A DNA stretch of 8,149 nt from Salaquimonas sp. (GTDB taxonomy: Bacteria; Pseudomonadota; Alphaproteobacteria; Rhizobiales; Rhizobiaceae): positions 1 to 8,149 of the forward strand of contig JAHEHW010000060.1 of NCBI GenBank assembly GCA_024639745.1, in the 5' to 3' direction. The notes under the pieces were generated by a model. The model searched no databases, was not told the origin of the DNA, and saw only the letters and a program-made list of their open reading frames with translations. How positions within the stretch are numbered: the first letter of the stretch is position 1; every line of letters begins with the position of its first letter. Made by a program: the position numbers and the translations under genes. Shown in pieces: positions 1 through 6,381 of this stretch.

Positions 1-764
1 AGGGTCGCGAACAGCATGTCCTTGGCCATCACCGAAGAACCGGTCAGGCGATTGAACAGGGTCGACTTCCCTGCATTGGTATAACCGACCAGCGCAATGA
101 TCGGATGCGGGACTTTTTTGCGCTTCGAGCGATGCAATTGTCGTGTCCGACGAACTTTCTCGAGATCACGCTCAAGCCGGAGTATCTTTGCCTGGATTTC
201 CCGCCGGTCCGCTTCTATCTGCGTTTCGCCCGGCCCACCCATGAAACCTGCGCCGCCGCGCTGGCGTTCGAGGTGGGTCCATTGCCGCACAAGCCGGCCT
301 TTTTGATAATTGAGTTGCGCCAGATCGACCTGAAGTCGGCCTTCCTTTGTCTGGGCGCGCTCACCGAAAATCTCAAGGATCAGACCGGTCCGGTCGAGAA
401 CCTTGCAGTTCCACGCCTTTTCAAGATTGCGCTGCTGGATTGGAGAAAGACCGTGATCGACGATTGCGAGGCCGATTTCAGAGGCCTTGATGATACCGGC
501 AATCTCGTCCACCTTGCCACTACCCATAAGCGTCGCCGGCTTAATAGCCTTGATCGGCAAAACGCCGGATTCGGCAATTTCCAGATTGATCGCCTCGGCA
601 AGCCCGATCGCCTCTTCAAGACGTGACTCGATCGACCTTGTATCTTTCTCGGTTTCATGCAGCCGAGAAAAGTCCGGAACCAGCACGATCGCACGCTCCG
701 GACGTTGCTCGTCTTCCTCTGTCCATTGAAACTTGGAGTCTCTGCCTTGCTCGCCGGAGGTCAA
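1..764 (-). CDS. hflX: GTPase HflX, N-terminal two thirds (cut by the left edge)
   Basis: Ribosome-associated GTPase of the HflX family, which in other bacteria binds the 50S subunit and splits stalled or stress-damaged ribosomes. The visible 254 codons contain the N-terminal HflX domain, a Gly-rich linker ([15 protein letters not shown], about residues 184-198), a charged coiled-coil-like helix, and the start of the G domain: G1/P-loop GYTNAGKST at 227-235 and the switch region DMLFATL at 248-254. The remaining GTPase motifs lie outside the window. The start is TTG at 764-762: an in-frame TGA at 776-774 leaves only three codons before it, no in-frame ATG occurs for roughly 80 codons, and AGGAG lies at 774-770. 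The TTG overlaps the hfq stop (TTGA), so the two genes are very probably translationally coupled. Family assignment is secure. Confidence 0.96.
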   Translation of the reverse strand, partial: MTSGEQGRDSKFQWTEEDEQRPERAIVLVPDFSRLHETEKDTRSIESRLEEAIGLAEAINLEIAESGVLPIKAIKPATLMGSGKVDEIAGIIKASEIGLAIVDHGLSPIQQRNLEKAWNCKVLDRTGLILEIFGERAQTKEGRLQVDLAQLNYQKGRLVRQWTHLERQRGGAGFMGGPGETQIEADRREIQAKILRLERDLEKVRRTRQLHRSKRKKVPHPIIALVGYTNAGKSTLFNRLTGSSVMAKDMLFAT

Positions 765-1009
765 TCTTTCTCCTCATTGCCATCATCCGGGCCCAGATTG
801 ACCGGAGCCGACGGCATGATCGTAGAGATCGCATGCTTATAAACCAGCTGGGCGATGCCATCCCGCTTCAAAAGAACGCAGAAATTGTCGAACCAGCTCA
901 CAACCCCGTTCAGCTTCACGCCATTGACTAGAAAAATGGTCAGTGGCACCTTTTGCTTGCGAACCTGATTGAGAAAAGCGTCTTGAAGGTTTTGAGAGCG
1001 TTCAGCCAT
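761..1009 (-). CDS. hfq: RNA chaperone Hfq
   Basis: Sm-like hexameric RNA chaperone that pairs small RNAs with target mRNAs and affects their stability and translation. The 82-residue protein holds the whole Hfq core: QNLQDAFLN at the N-terminus (Q9 and D10 match the proximal-face Gln/Asp of E. coli Hfq), Sm1 with [15 protein letters not shown] (31-43 region), and Sm2 with [10 protein letters not shown] at 57-66. The C-terminal tail is short and acidic ([10 protein letters not shown]), as is usual in alphaproteobacteria and unlike the long tail of enterobacteria. The ATG is preceded by GGGAC a few bases upstream. hflX overlaps its stop codon, the classical hfq-hflX arrangement. trkH lies upstream on the same strand after a 190-base gap, so hfq probably also has a promoter of its own. 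Confidence 0.98.
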   Translation of the reverse strand: MAERSQNLQDAFLNQVRKQKVPLTIFLVNGVKLNGVVSWFDNFCVLLKRDGIAQLVYKHAISTIMPSAPVNLGPDDGNEEKD

Positions 1010-1119
1010 TTTGTCCCAGTTTACAAAAGCGAACGCCGCTTGAAATCCCGTCGATCTTGCGGTGTTCTGTTCTTATACGATCGATATCGATGAGAGGATA
1101 AAATCCACGCATCACGGAT

Positions 1120-1149
1120 AATATAAGGCGGTAAACCCCTGCCGCACAA
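1120..1149 (-). promoter_or_regulatory. possible sigma70-type promoter for hfq-hflX
   Basis: On the minus strand, TTGTGC (1149-1144) is followed after 18 bases by TATATT (1125-1120), a near match to the -10 consensus with a weak -35. It lies between the trkH stop and the hfq start and would give a leader of about 100 bases. It is a pattern match only. Confidence 0.35.
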
Positions 1150-1153
1150 GGGG
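1136..1153 (-). terminator. weak hairpin after trkH
   Basis: A perfect 5-bp GC-rich stem (CCCCT/AGGGG) with an 8-base loop lies about 47 bases after the trkH stop, followed on the minus strand by only TTTA. It could attenuate read-through from trkH into hfq, but it lacks a real U tract and overlaps the proposed hfq promoter, so its role is doubtful. Confidence 0.22.
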
Positions 1154-1199
1154 AAGATTGTGCCGGTTTCATTTTCCTCACGGGCTTTGCGAAATTGGA

Positions 1200-2669
1200 T
1201 CAGCGATTGTTGAACCAATAAAAGGGGTTCAGCGCGACAACAAGGGCTACGACCTCGAGATGCCCGAACAGCATGACAACAGACAGGATGAGTTTTTGAG
1301 CAGCCTGCATCTCGAAATAGGCGGGCCAGCCGGCTGTACCAAATCCTACCCAATCGACCGAGTAGGCCGGACCTGCGTTTGCAAAGGCTGCGACAGTCGC
1401 CATCAAACTCGCATGGAAGTCCATTCCCGAAAGGGCCAAAGCATTAGAGCCAATCAGAATGGTCATCATGGCCGCCGTAAACATCGTCCAGATCGATTTC
1501 ATCAAACCCACGCTGTAGATTTCGCTGCCGAAACGCGTTCGATGAATCCCGTGCGGATACACAAGTCGTGAAAGTTCCGTTTGCGCATGGAAGATCATGC
1601 CTCCCAGGCGATAGAGCTTTACGCCACCCGCGGAAGAATAACAGCCGCCTCCAATGATAAGAACCGTAATCACCAACAAAGGTGGCAAAAGTGCAAAAAT
1701 ACCGGGACGCGTTTGCAGGCCGGAGGTCGAAACAAGCGAGGTCGCGTTGAATATCGCCTCGGAAATTCGTTCGAACCAGGAAACCTGAGCCGCGCCTCCA
1801 CCGGACTGCTGAATCGCCCCGTAGATAACGAGGGACAAAACGGCGGCGGAACCAATCAGAAAATAACTTTCCCGGTGTCGCTGGAGATCGGCCCAACGCA
1901 TTTTGAGGATCAATCCCTGCCAGAACACGCTGGTCGAAGCGAGCAGGAAGAAGATCGCCATGACTAACAGCGTAGCCGGGTTGGCGACATCAATAAGATC
2001 TCTACCCGGCAGCACGTATCCGCCGGCCGAGATAGCCGTGGAAGCCAGAATCAGACTGTCATACGCCTCGACTCCTGTGAGCATCAAAAGCGCGAAGCAG
2101 ACGACTGTCGTGATCAGAAAGTACTGCGTGAATTGCCAGGCGCTTCGCTTGATCCCGCTTCGTGTATGGCCGACGGCTTCGCCGGAACTTGTTCTCGGCC
2201 GAGGCATGCCGCCAGTGCGAACCGGGCCCAGGAACAGAACAAAGGTCAAAAGCGTGCAGAGCGCACCTACCCATTGTAGCGTCACCCGGAGAAACAATGC
2301 AGCGGCAGGCGCGTCCTGAGAATTCGTGACACCGTCCGCAGCTGTTGTTGTCAACGCGGAAACCGCTTCGAAAAGACCGTCCACGTAAGAAATGCCGAAA
2401 ACGCCGGCCAAAGGAATCGCAGCCAGAACGGGAAACAGCAGCCAGGCGGTTATGGCCAGGTAAATCGAGCTGACCCTGCCGAGCACACGCTCCCGCCCAC
2501 GTGTTGCCGCCAGAACCGTGAGGGACAGGAATAACCCGAAAGTTGCGTAAATCAAAAGCATGTACCCGGTTCGGAAATCGTCCGAGCCAAAGCCAACCAA
2601 TGCCGGCAACAGCAAGGACAGGCTGAGCAAACTGCCGATCTGGGCAAGATAATTCAGCAGTCCAACCAA
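1200..2669 (-). CDS. trkH: TrkH-family potassium uptake protein
   Basis: Membrane subunit of the Trk potassium uptake system, normally gated by the cytosolic NAD-binding protein TrkA, which is not in this window. At 489 residues it has the usual family length. It is strongly hydrophobic, with four membrane-loop-membrane repeats. Loop candidates are SALTTTAADGVT (104-115), TAISAGGYVLP (211-221), NATSLVSTSGLQ (308-319) and AAFANAGPAY (427-436). The conserved GGCYSSAGGVKLYRL segment (341-355) is the typical GG-x-x-GSTAGG-I-K region. The first loop has Ala110 where TrkH/TrkG/KtrB proteins normally have the filter glycine; the other three loops keep theirs. The start is TTG at 2669-2667. The frame is open to about 2726 without an ATG, GTG or TTG further upstream, and a GGGGA sequence precedes the TTG. 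The start makes the N-terminus a few residues shorter than in E. coli TrkH, so it is uncertain. Confidence 0.9.
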   Translation of the reverse strand: MVGLLNYLAQIGSLLSLSLLLPALVGFGSDDFRTGYMLLIYATFGLFLSLTVLAATRGRERVLGRVSSIYLAITAWLLFPVLAAIPLAGVFGISYVDGLFEAVSALTTTAADGVTNSQDAPAAALFLRVTLQWVGALCTLLTFVLFLGPVRTGGMPRPRTSSGEAVGHTRSGIKRSAWQFTQYFLITTVVCFALLMLTGVEAYDSLILASTAISAGGYVLPGRDLIDVANPATLLVMAIFFLLASTSVFWQGLILKMRWADLQRHRESYFLIGSAAVLSLVIYGAIQQSGGGAAQVSWFERISEAIFNATSLVSTSGLQTRPGIFALLPPLLVITVLIIGGGCYSSAGGVKLYRLGGMIFHAQTELSRLVYPHGIHRTRFGSEIYSVGLMKSIWTMFTAAMMTILIGSNALALSGMDFHASLMATVAAFANAGPAYSVDWVGFGTAGWPAYFEMQAAQKLILSVVMLFGHLEVVALVVALNPFYWFNNR

Positions 2670-2974
2670 GTTTTGCCAATCCCCGTTTGCAAATCCATAT
2701 CCCGCACTTATGGCAAATATGGTCGTTCACTCAAGCACCAAGTTTGCGGGTGGATAGACGCTTCGGTCATCATCGCAACATCGATTATGGTCACAGACCC
2801 GTGCGAAGAGGCGCACATAAGTCCTTTTTAAGAGAAATTGGCCGAAAGCCCAGGGATATAGACGCCGTTAGCCCGCAATTCCCAATTAGATCGACATATA
2901 TCATTGAAAAATCGTGCTTTTTGGCGCTGTCTAGCACCCTCTAACAAAGAATTTGCCCCGGACTTAAGGCCCAA

Positions 2975-2989
2975 AGCTAACGCTTAGCT
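2975..2989. promoter_or_regulatory. inverted repeat, possible operator
   Basis: A perfect 6-3-6 inverted repeat, AGCTAA-CGC-TTAGCT, lies about 90 bases upstream of the phosphorylase start. Its size fits a dimeric repressor site, but no matching regulator is identified in the window. Confidence 0.3.
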
Positions 2990-3003
2990 GACGCAATTTG
3001 GCG

Positions 3004-3031
3004 TTACACTCTTGCAAAGCGTGCAATAAAT
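3004..3031 (+). promoter_or_regulatory. possible promoter with embedded inverted repeat before the phosphorylase gene
   Basis: TTACAC (3004-3009) and ATAAAT (3026-3031), 16 bases apart, could form a weak promoter. Between and overlapping them lies the inverted repeat TTGCA-aagcg-TGCAA (3012-3026), which has the look of a LacI-type operator, a common arrangement for GH13_18 phosphorylase operons. Both elements are weak matches, and the LacI link is only an analogy. Confidence 0.28.
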
Positions 3032-3076
3032 CGAAAAGCTGGAAATTCCCCCATTCAACTTCTTCATGCGCCTCCC

Positions 3077-4843
3077 GTGACTGATATCCTTGAAAATAAA
3101 GTGGAAACGCCGGCAAGACTGAGACAGGCGCTCGCTGGTCTTTTGCACTCGATCTATCCCGAACAAGATCCCCGAAAACTGGCTGAAAACGTCATCGAAT
3201 GTTTTTGGCCTGAAGACAAGCAGCCCAGAAAACGTGGCCGCATACCTGGAAATACGATCTGGAACGAGAACGATACCTATCTGATCACTTACGGCAACTC
3301 GATTACGGATGGCATTCACAAACCCCTGGACCTGTTATGGGATTTTGCCGAGCGATATTTGAAGGGCGTCGTCAACGGGATTCACATCCTGCCCTACTTT
3401 CCATTTACTTCAGATGACGGATTCGCAATCACAGACTATCGCGCAGTCAACTCGGTACTTGGCGATTGGCATGACATCAACCGCATTGCGGCCGATTTTC
3501 GCGTCATGTCGGATCTGGTTCTGAACCACTGCTCAAGCCAAAGTCGATGGTTCAGTGAGTATCTTCAGGGGCATTCGCCATATGACCAGTTTTTCTTCGA
3601 GGCATCGCCCGAGGATGATTTGTCGGATGTCGTGCGGCCTCGCACCCATCCTCTGCTTCGCGAGGTAGAGACCGCGAACGGCAAACGCTATGTCTGGTGC
3701 ACCTTCAGCCACGATCAGGTCGATTTTGACTTCTCGAACCCTGAGGTTCTTCTCGAATTCATCCGCATAATGCGCTTCCAGATCGATCAGGGCGTCAGAA
3801 CTCTGCGTCTGGATGCCGTTGCCTTCCTGTGGAAGGAGATCGGAACAAGCTGCATCCACCTGCGGCAGACGCATGAAATCATTCGTCTGATGCGGCTTCT
3901 GACCGACTATGCCGAAGAAAAAATCATCCTGATCACCGAGACAAACGTTCCGAATTTGGAGAACCTGAGCTATTTCGGCAATCGCAACGAGGCGCATGTA
4001 ATCTACAATTTCTCGTTGCCGCCACTTATCCTTCATGCGCTGCTGAACGGTACATCCAGAGGGCTCAATGCCTGGCAGATGGCTATGCCCCCGGCGCAAC
4101 TCGGATGCGCCTATTTCAACTTCACCTCCTCCCATGACGGTATCGGCATGCGACCTGCCGAAGGATTGATACCGGAGGAAGAAATCGACACCATGATCGA
4201 TTGCGTGAAGGCGTTCGGCGGAAAGGTTTCAATGCGCAAGGGCCCCGGCGGGGTTGAGAAACCCTATGAGTTGAACATCACGCTGTTCGATGCTTTCAGG
4301 GGAACTGCGAAGGGCGAAGACGCCTACAATGTTGAACGGTTCTTGTGTAGTCAGGCGCTCGCCATGGGACTTGAGGGCATACCGGCCTTTTACATCCATT
4401 GTCTCCTGGGGACCCACAATGACTACGAAGGCATGGAGCGCCTTGGATACAATCGCGCTATCAATCGCCATAGCTGGAACTATGAACAACTGCAGGAGCA
4501 GCTCGCAGATCGTGAAAGCGCCCATAGCCGGGTCTTTAACGAAATGAAGCGGCTAATCGCCCTCCGCTGCAAGCAACCGGCTTTCCACCCGAACGCAACG
4601 CAATTCACCCTGCAATTGGGCGATGAGGCATTCGGCGTCTGGCGCCAGAGTCTGGATCGCGATCAGAGCATATTCGCCATCAACAATATGACGGACCGCG
4701 AGATCGCAATACCGGTCTTCGCGCTCAACCTTATCGGAAATTCGCATTGGGGCGATTTGTTGACCGATGAGAGTATCTCACTTGCCGCAGATACGATTTC
4801 CTTCGCGCCCTATCAGACAAGATGGATAACGAACCGCCATTGA
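3077..4843 (+). CDS. GH13_18 phosphorylase, probable glucosylglycerate phosphorylase
   Basis: Retaining alpha-glucoside phosphorylase of glycoside hydrolase subfamily GH13_18 (the sucrose phosphorylase subfamily), 588 residues, cytosolic, no signal peptide. The catalytic triad is visible: nucleophile Asp246 in RLDAVAF, acid/base Glu288 in LITETN, and transition-state stabiliser Asp354 in SSHDGIGMRP. True sucrose phosphorylases usually read HDGIGVLD at the last motif; here HDGIGMRPAEG and the LWKEIGTSC loop (251-259) resemble glucosylglycerate or sucrose-6-phosphate phosphorylases. With gpgS and a matching phosphatase alongside, glucosylglycerate plus phosphate to glucose-1-phosphate plus D-glycerate is the best inference; the reaction is reversible. 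The start is GTG at 3077, the first canonical start after an in-frame TAA at 2978, with no recognisable Shine-Dalgarno sequence. An ATG at 3066 is in another frame. The 3' end overlaps the phosphatase gene by 22 bases. GH13_18 membership is secure; substrate is not. Confidence 0.9.
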   Translation: MTDILENKVETPARLRQALAGLLHSIYPEQDPRKLAENVIECFWPEDKQPRKRGRIPGNTIWNENDTYLITYGNSITDGIHKPLDLLWDFAERYLKGVVNGIHILPYFPFTSDDGFAITDYRAVNSVLGDWHDINRIAADFRVMSDLVLNHCSSQSRWFSEYLQGHSPYDQFFFEASPEDDLSDVVRPRTHPLLREVETANGKRYVWCTFSHDQVDFDFSNPEVLLEFIRIMRFQIDQGVRTLRLDAVAFLWKEIGTSCIHLRQTHEIIRLMRLLTDYAEEKIILITETNVPNLENLSYFGNRNEAHVIYNFSLPPLILHALLNGTSRGLNAWQMAMPPAQLGCAYFNFTSSHDGIGMRPAEGLIPEEEIDTMIDCVKAFGGKVSMRKGPGGVEKPYELNITLFDAFRGTAKGEDAYNVERFLCSQALAMGLEGIPAFYIHCLLGTHNDYEGMERLGYNRAINRHSWNYEQLQEQLADRESAHSRVFNEMKRLIALRCKQPAFHPNATQFTLQLGDEAFGVWRQSLDRDQSIFAINNMTDREIAIPVFALNLIGNSHWGDLLTDESISLAADTISFAPYQTRWITNRH

Positions 4844-5658
4844 TACCCGCCGGACACGAACCGGTCTTTTTTACCGATCTCGACGGAACGCTGCTGGATC
4901 ACGAAACCTATGACTGGTCGCCGGCCGAACCCGCCTTGGAGCGCTTGCGCCAGCACAATATTCCACTGATCCTCGCTTCCAGTAAAACCGCTGCAGAAAT
5001 CGCGCCACTTCGCGTCGCGCTCGGTTTCTCCCATTGTCCCGCAATCGTGGAAAACGGCAGCGGTGTGCTCGCGCCCGACGAAGGGAGACCCAACGCCAAC
5101 CGAACATATTATCGCTTGATATCCGAACTGAACGCATTGCCCGTAGACCTACGAGCACATTTCAGGGGATTCGCTGACCTCTCCGTTGACGAAATCCGGA
5201 AGGTCACCGGGCTTTCGGAAGCCGAAGCCGACCTTGCCCGAATGCGCGATTTTTCCGAACCCGGCAATTGGCGAGGAAACGAGACTGAAATGCAGGAGTT
5301 CCTTTCCCTCCTCGCACAACGCGGAATATCGAACCGTATGGGCGGCAGGTTTCTGACGCTTTCTTTTGGAGCGGACAAGGCAAATCGCCTGGTAGAAATC
5401 ATGACCGGGATGCGCGCTCATTCGGCAAAACCGCGCGAAGCTATCGCACTCGGTGATGCGCCTAATGATATAGGCATGCTTGAAGTCGCCGATTACGGCA
5501 TCATCATTATTAACCCCGCTCACGCCGCGCTGCCACACCTCAAGGGTGAAGATACCGGTCGCATCTGGCGGGCCCAAGCGGCTGGAACGAGTCCATTCCG
5601 AAAATCACCGCCGATCTTTCCAATGACAGCTAAAAGAGTCCGGCACTCAAAATCCTGA
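4822..5658 (+). CDS. gpgP: HAD-IIB phosphatase, mannosyl/glucosyl-3-phosphoglycerate phosphatase family, with C-terminal frameshift
   Basis: Cytosolic Mg-dependent HAD phosphatase (278 residues as read) expected to remove the phosphate from glucosyl-3-phosphoglycerate made by GpgS. Motif I is DLDGT (Asp19, Asp21), motif II is SSK (53-55), motif III Lys186 and motif IV GDAPND (211-216); ENGSG (77-81) and the GGRFLTL cap segment (174-180) are typical of the MPGP/YedP family. After Arg250 the reading frame gives unrelated residues to 5658. The -1 frame from 5571 instead encodes GPSGWNESI and stops at TAA 5631-5633, the expected family C-terminus, giving about 270 residues. One G missing from the GGG run at 5570-5572 explains this. 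The ATG at 4822 overlaps the phosphorylase gene by 22 bases; a TTG at 4840 overlapping its TGA is an alternative start. Mannosyl substrate is less likely because the neighbouring synthase is GT81. Confidence 0.85.
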   Translation: MDNEPPLIPAGHEPVFFTDLDGTLLDHETYDWSPAEPALERLRQHNIPLILASSKTAAEIAPLRVALGFSHCPAIVENGSGVLAPDEGRPNANRTYYRLISELNALPVDLRAHFRGFADLSVDEIRKVTGLSEAEADLARMRDFSEPGNWRGNETEMQEFLSLLAQRGISNRMGGRFLTLSFGADKANRLVEIMTGMRAHSAKPREAIALGDAPNDIGMLEVADYGIIIINPAHAALPHLKGEDTGRIWRAQAAGTSPFRKSPPIFPMTAKRVRHSKS

Positions 5659-5664
5659 ACCAGT

Positions 5665-6246
5665 CTACTGGATTAGTGGCCAGAGGATTTCGCCTCCACG
5701 AAATTCGTCACCGGCGAGTTCCGGCGCTGAAGCAACGCATTTATCCTGCACGAAAGCCGAGCATTCGTCATAGCTCGCCTGTCCAAAACCCGAATAATAG
5801 ATCGCGATTACAAATTGATACGCAGGAACGATTATGCAGCCCTCGGGCCCCTTATCGGTTTTCGGAAGACGCGCATATACCTTGTATAGTCCCTCATCGA
5901 CTGCGGCCGACAATGCCGATCCGGGAGTTTCATCTTCCAAAGCTGGCAATATCGGAACCCGATGCTCACCGGTCGCGTCGAATACGGTAACGCTTTCACT
6001 GTTTAGCGGAGCGACCATCTCCACGGATATATCGAAAGGGCGCAATGCCTTGAGGCAAACGTCTTCAACATAGAACACCATATGCCACATTGGGGCATCA
6101 CCCGTTCGCTTCGTTTTTAGAGTTGCCTTGTAGTTCGTACAGTGCAGGATGCCCCGCGCGGACAGTCTGACCAGATTGCTTCGCTGCACCCATCTGGCTT
6201 CGTACCAACCCATTGCAAAAACGGGTTTGGATTCAGGTATGCTCAT
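5665..6246 (-). CDS. unrecognised 193-residue protein, opposite strand inside the cluster
   Basis: I do not recognise this protein. It has no signal peptide, no membrane segment and no known catalytic motif. Alternating hydrophobic stretches (such as LVRLSARGILHC, ISVEMVAPL, SVTVFDATGEHRVPIL and GLYKVYARL) suggest a beta-rich fold. Cysteines cluster weakly at the C-terminal end (DECSAFVQDKC, 160-170). The open frame extends to an ATG at 6300, but the chosen start is the ATG at 6246-6244: GGGAG lies about 11 bases before it, and the extra 18 residues would be coded over that site and look non-native. It is convergent with the phosphatase gene (6 bases between stops) and divergent from gpgS, splitting an otherwise one-directional cluster. 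A role in osmotic response is only a guess from position. Real coding is likely from length, ribosome binding site and fit between neighbours. Confidence 0.7.
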   Translation of the reverse strand: MSIPESKPVFAMGWYEARWVQRSNLVRLSARGILHCTNYKATLKTKRTGDAPMWHMVFYVEDVCLKALRPFDISVEMVAPLNSESVTVFDATGEHRVPILPALEDETPGSALSAAVDEGLYKVYARLPKTDKGPEGCIIVPAYQFVIAIYYSGFGQASYDECSAFVQDKCVASAPELAGDEFRGGEILWPLIQ

Positions 6247-6321
6247 TTTGATTATCTCCCACACCAAAAAACGCCAATAACGTAACGCAATATATTTCAT
6301 TCAATAAAAAGAAAGGACGCG
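6247..6321. promoter_or_regulatory. AT-rich divergent promoter region for the unrecognised gene and gpgS
   Basis: This 75-base AT-rich stretch separates the start of the minus-strand gene from the small ORF leading into gpgS. TATATT at 6291-6296 could be a -10 box, but no good -35 was found at the right distance. Because the minus-strand gene interrupts the cluster, gpgS probably has a promoter here or depends on long read-through from the phosphatase gene. Confidence 0.35.
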
Positions 6322-6381
6322 ATGAAAAGTATGGTCATTGCATTTGACGGTAAGCGACGGGATATAATCGGAAATGGCTGA
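6322..6381 (+). CDS. possible 19-residue leader ORF overlapping the gpgS start
   Basis: The ORF encodes MKSMVIAFDGKRRDIIGNG and has a strong ribosome binding site (AAAGGA at 6312-6317) four bases before its ATG. Its TGA at 6379-6381 overlaps the gpgS start within ATGGCTGA. gpgS itself has no well-spaced Shine-Dalgarno sequence, only GGA directly against its ATG. This arrangement suggests translational coupling: ribosomes finishing the small ORF would restart on gpgS. It could also be a leader peptide with its own control role, or the worn start of an older gene. No homologue is recognised, and expression is unproven. Confidence 0.5.
   Translation: MKSMVIAFDGKRRDIIGNG

Larger units (their letters stand above)
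2670..3076. other. divergent intergenic region between trkH and the glucosylglycerate cluster
   Basis: About 400 bases with no convincing gene on either strand; the short open frames lack start signals and family features. It must carry the promoters for trkH (leftward) and for the phosphorylase gene (rightward). Its right third is dense in short inverted repeats, listed separately. No strong canonical -35/-10 pair was found by eye. Confidence 0.6.

Noticed and set aside
105..626. Plus-strand ORF of 173 codons
   Set aside because: It is antisense to hflX, has no family features, and hflX on the other strand is certain.
1080..1091. Perfect 12-base palindrome ATCGATATCGAT in the hfq leader
   Set aside because: It is made of simple ATCGAT units and could arise by chance; no second copy or partner was found, so it is not called as an operator.
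1158..2319. Several plus-strand ORFs (1158-1571, 1581-1967, 1903-2319)
   Set aside because: All lie opposite trkH, have low-complexity or random-looking composition, and no ribosome site or family match.
3533..4135. Minus-strand ORF of 200 codons
   Set aside because: Antisense shadow of the GH13_18 gene, whose catalytic motifs are in the plus frame.
5566..5577. Programmed -1 frameshift in the phosphatase gene
   Set aside because: The local sequence does not form an X-XXY-YYZ slippery heptamer in the reading frame, so a lost base is the simpler explanation.
5656..5672. Inverted repeat CCAGT-CT-ACTGG between the convergent genes
   Set aside because: A two-base loop and 5-bp stem without a T tract do not make a credible terminator.
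6247..6300. N-terminal extension of the unrecognised minus-strand gene to ATG 6300
   Set aside because: The downstream ATG at 6246 has a Shine-Dalgarno sequence, and the 18 extra residues come from AT-rich promoter-like DNA.
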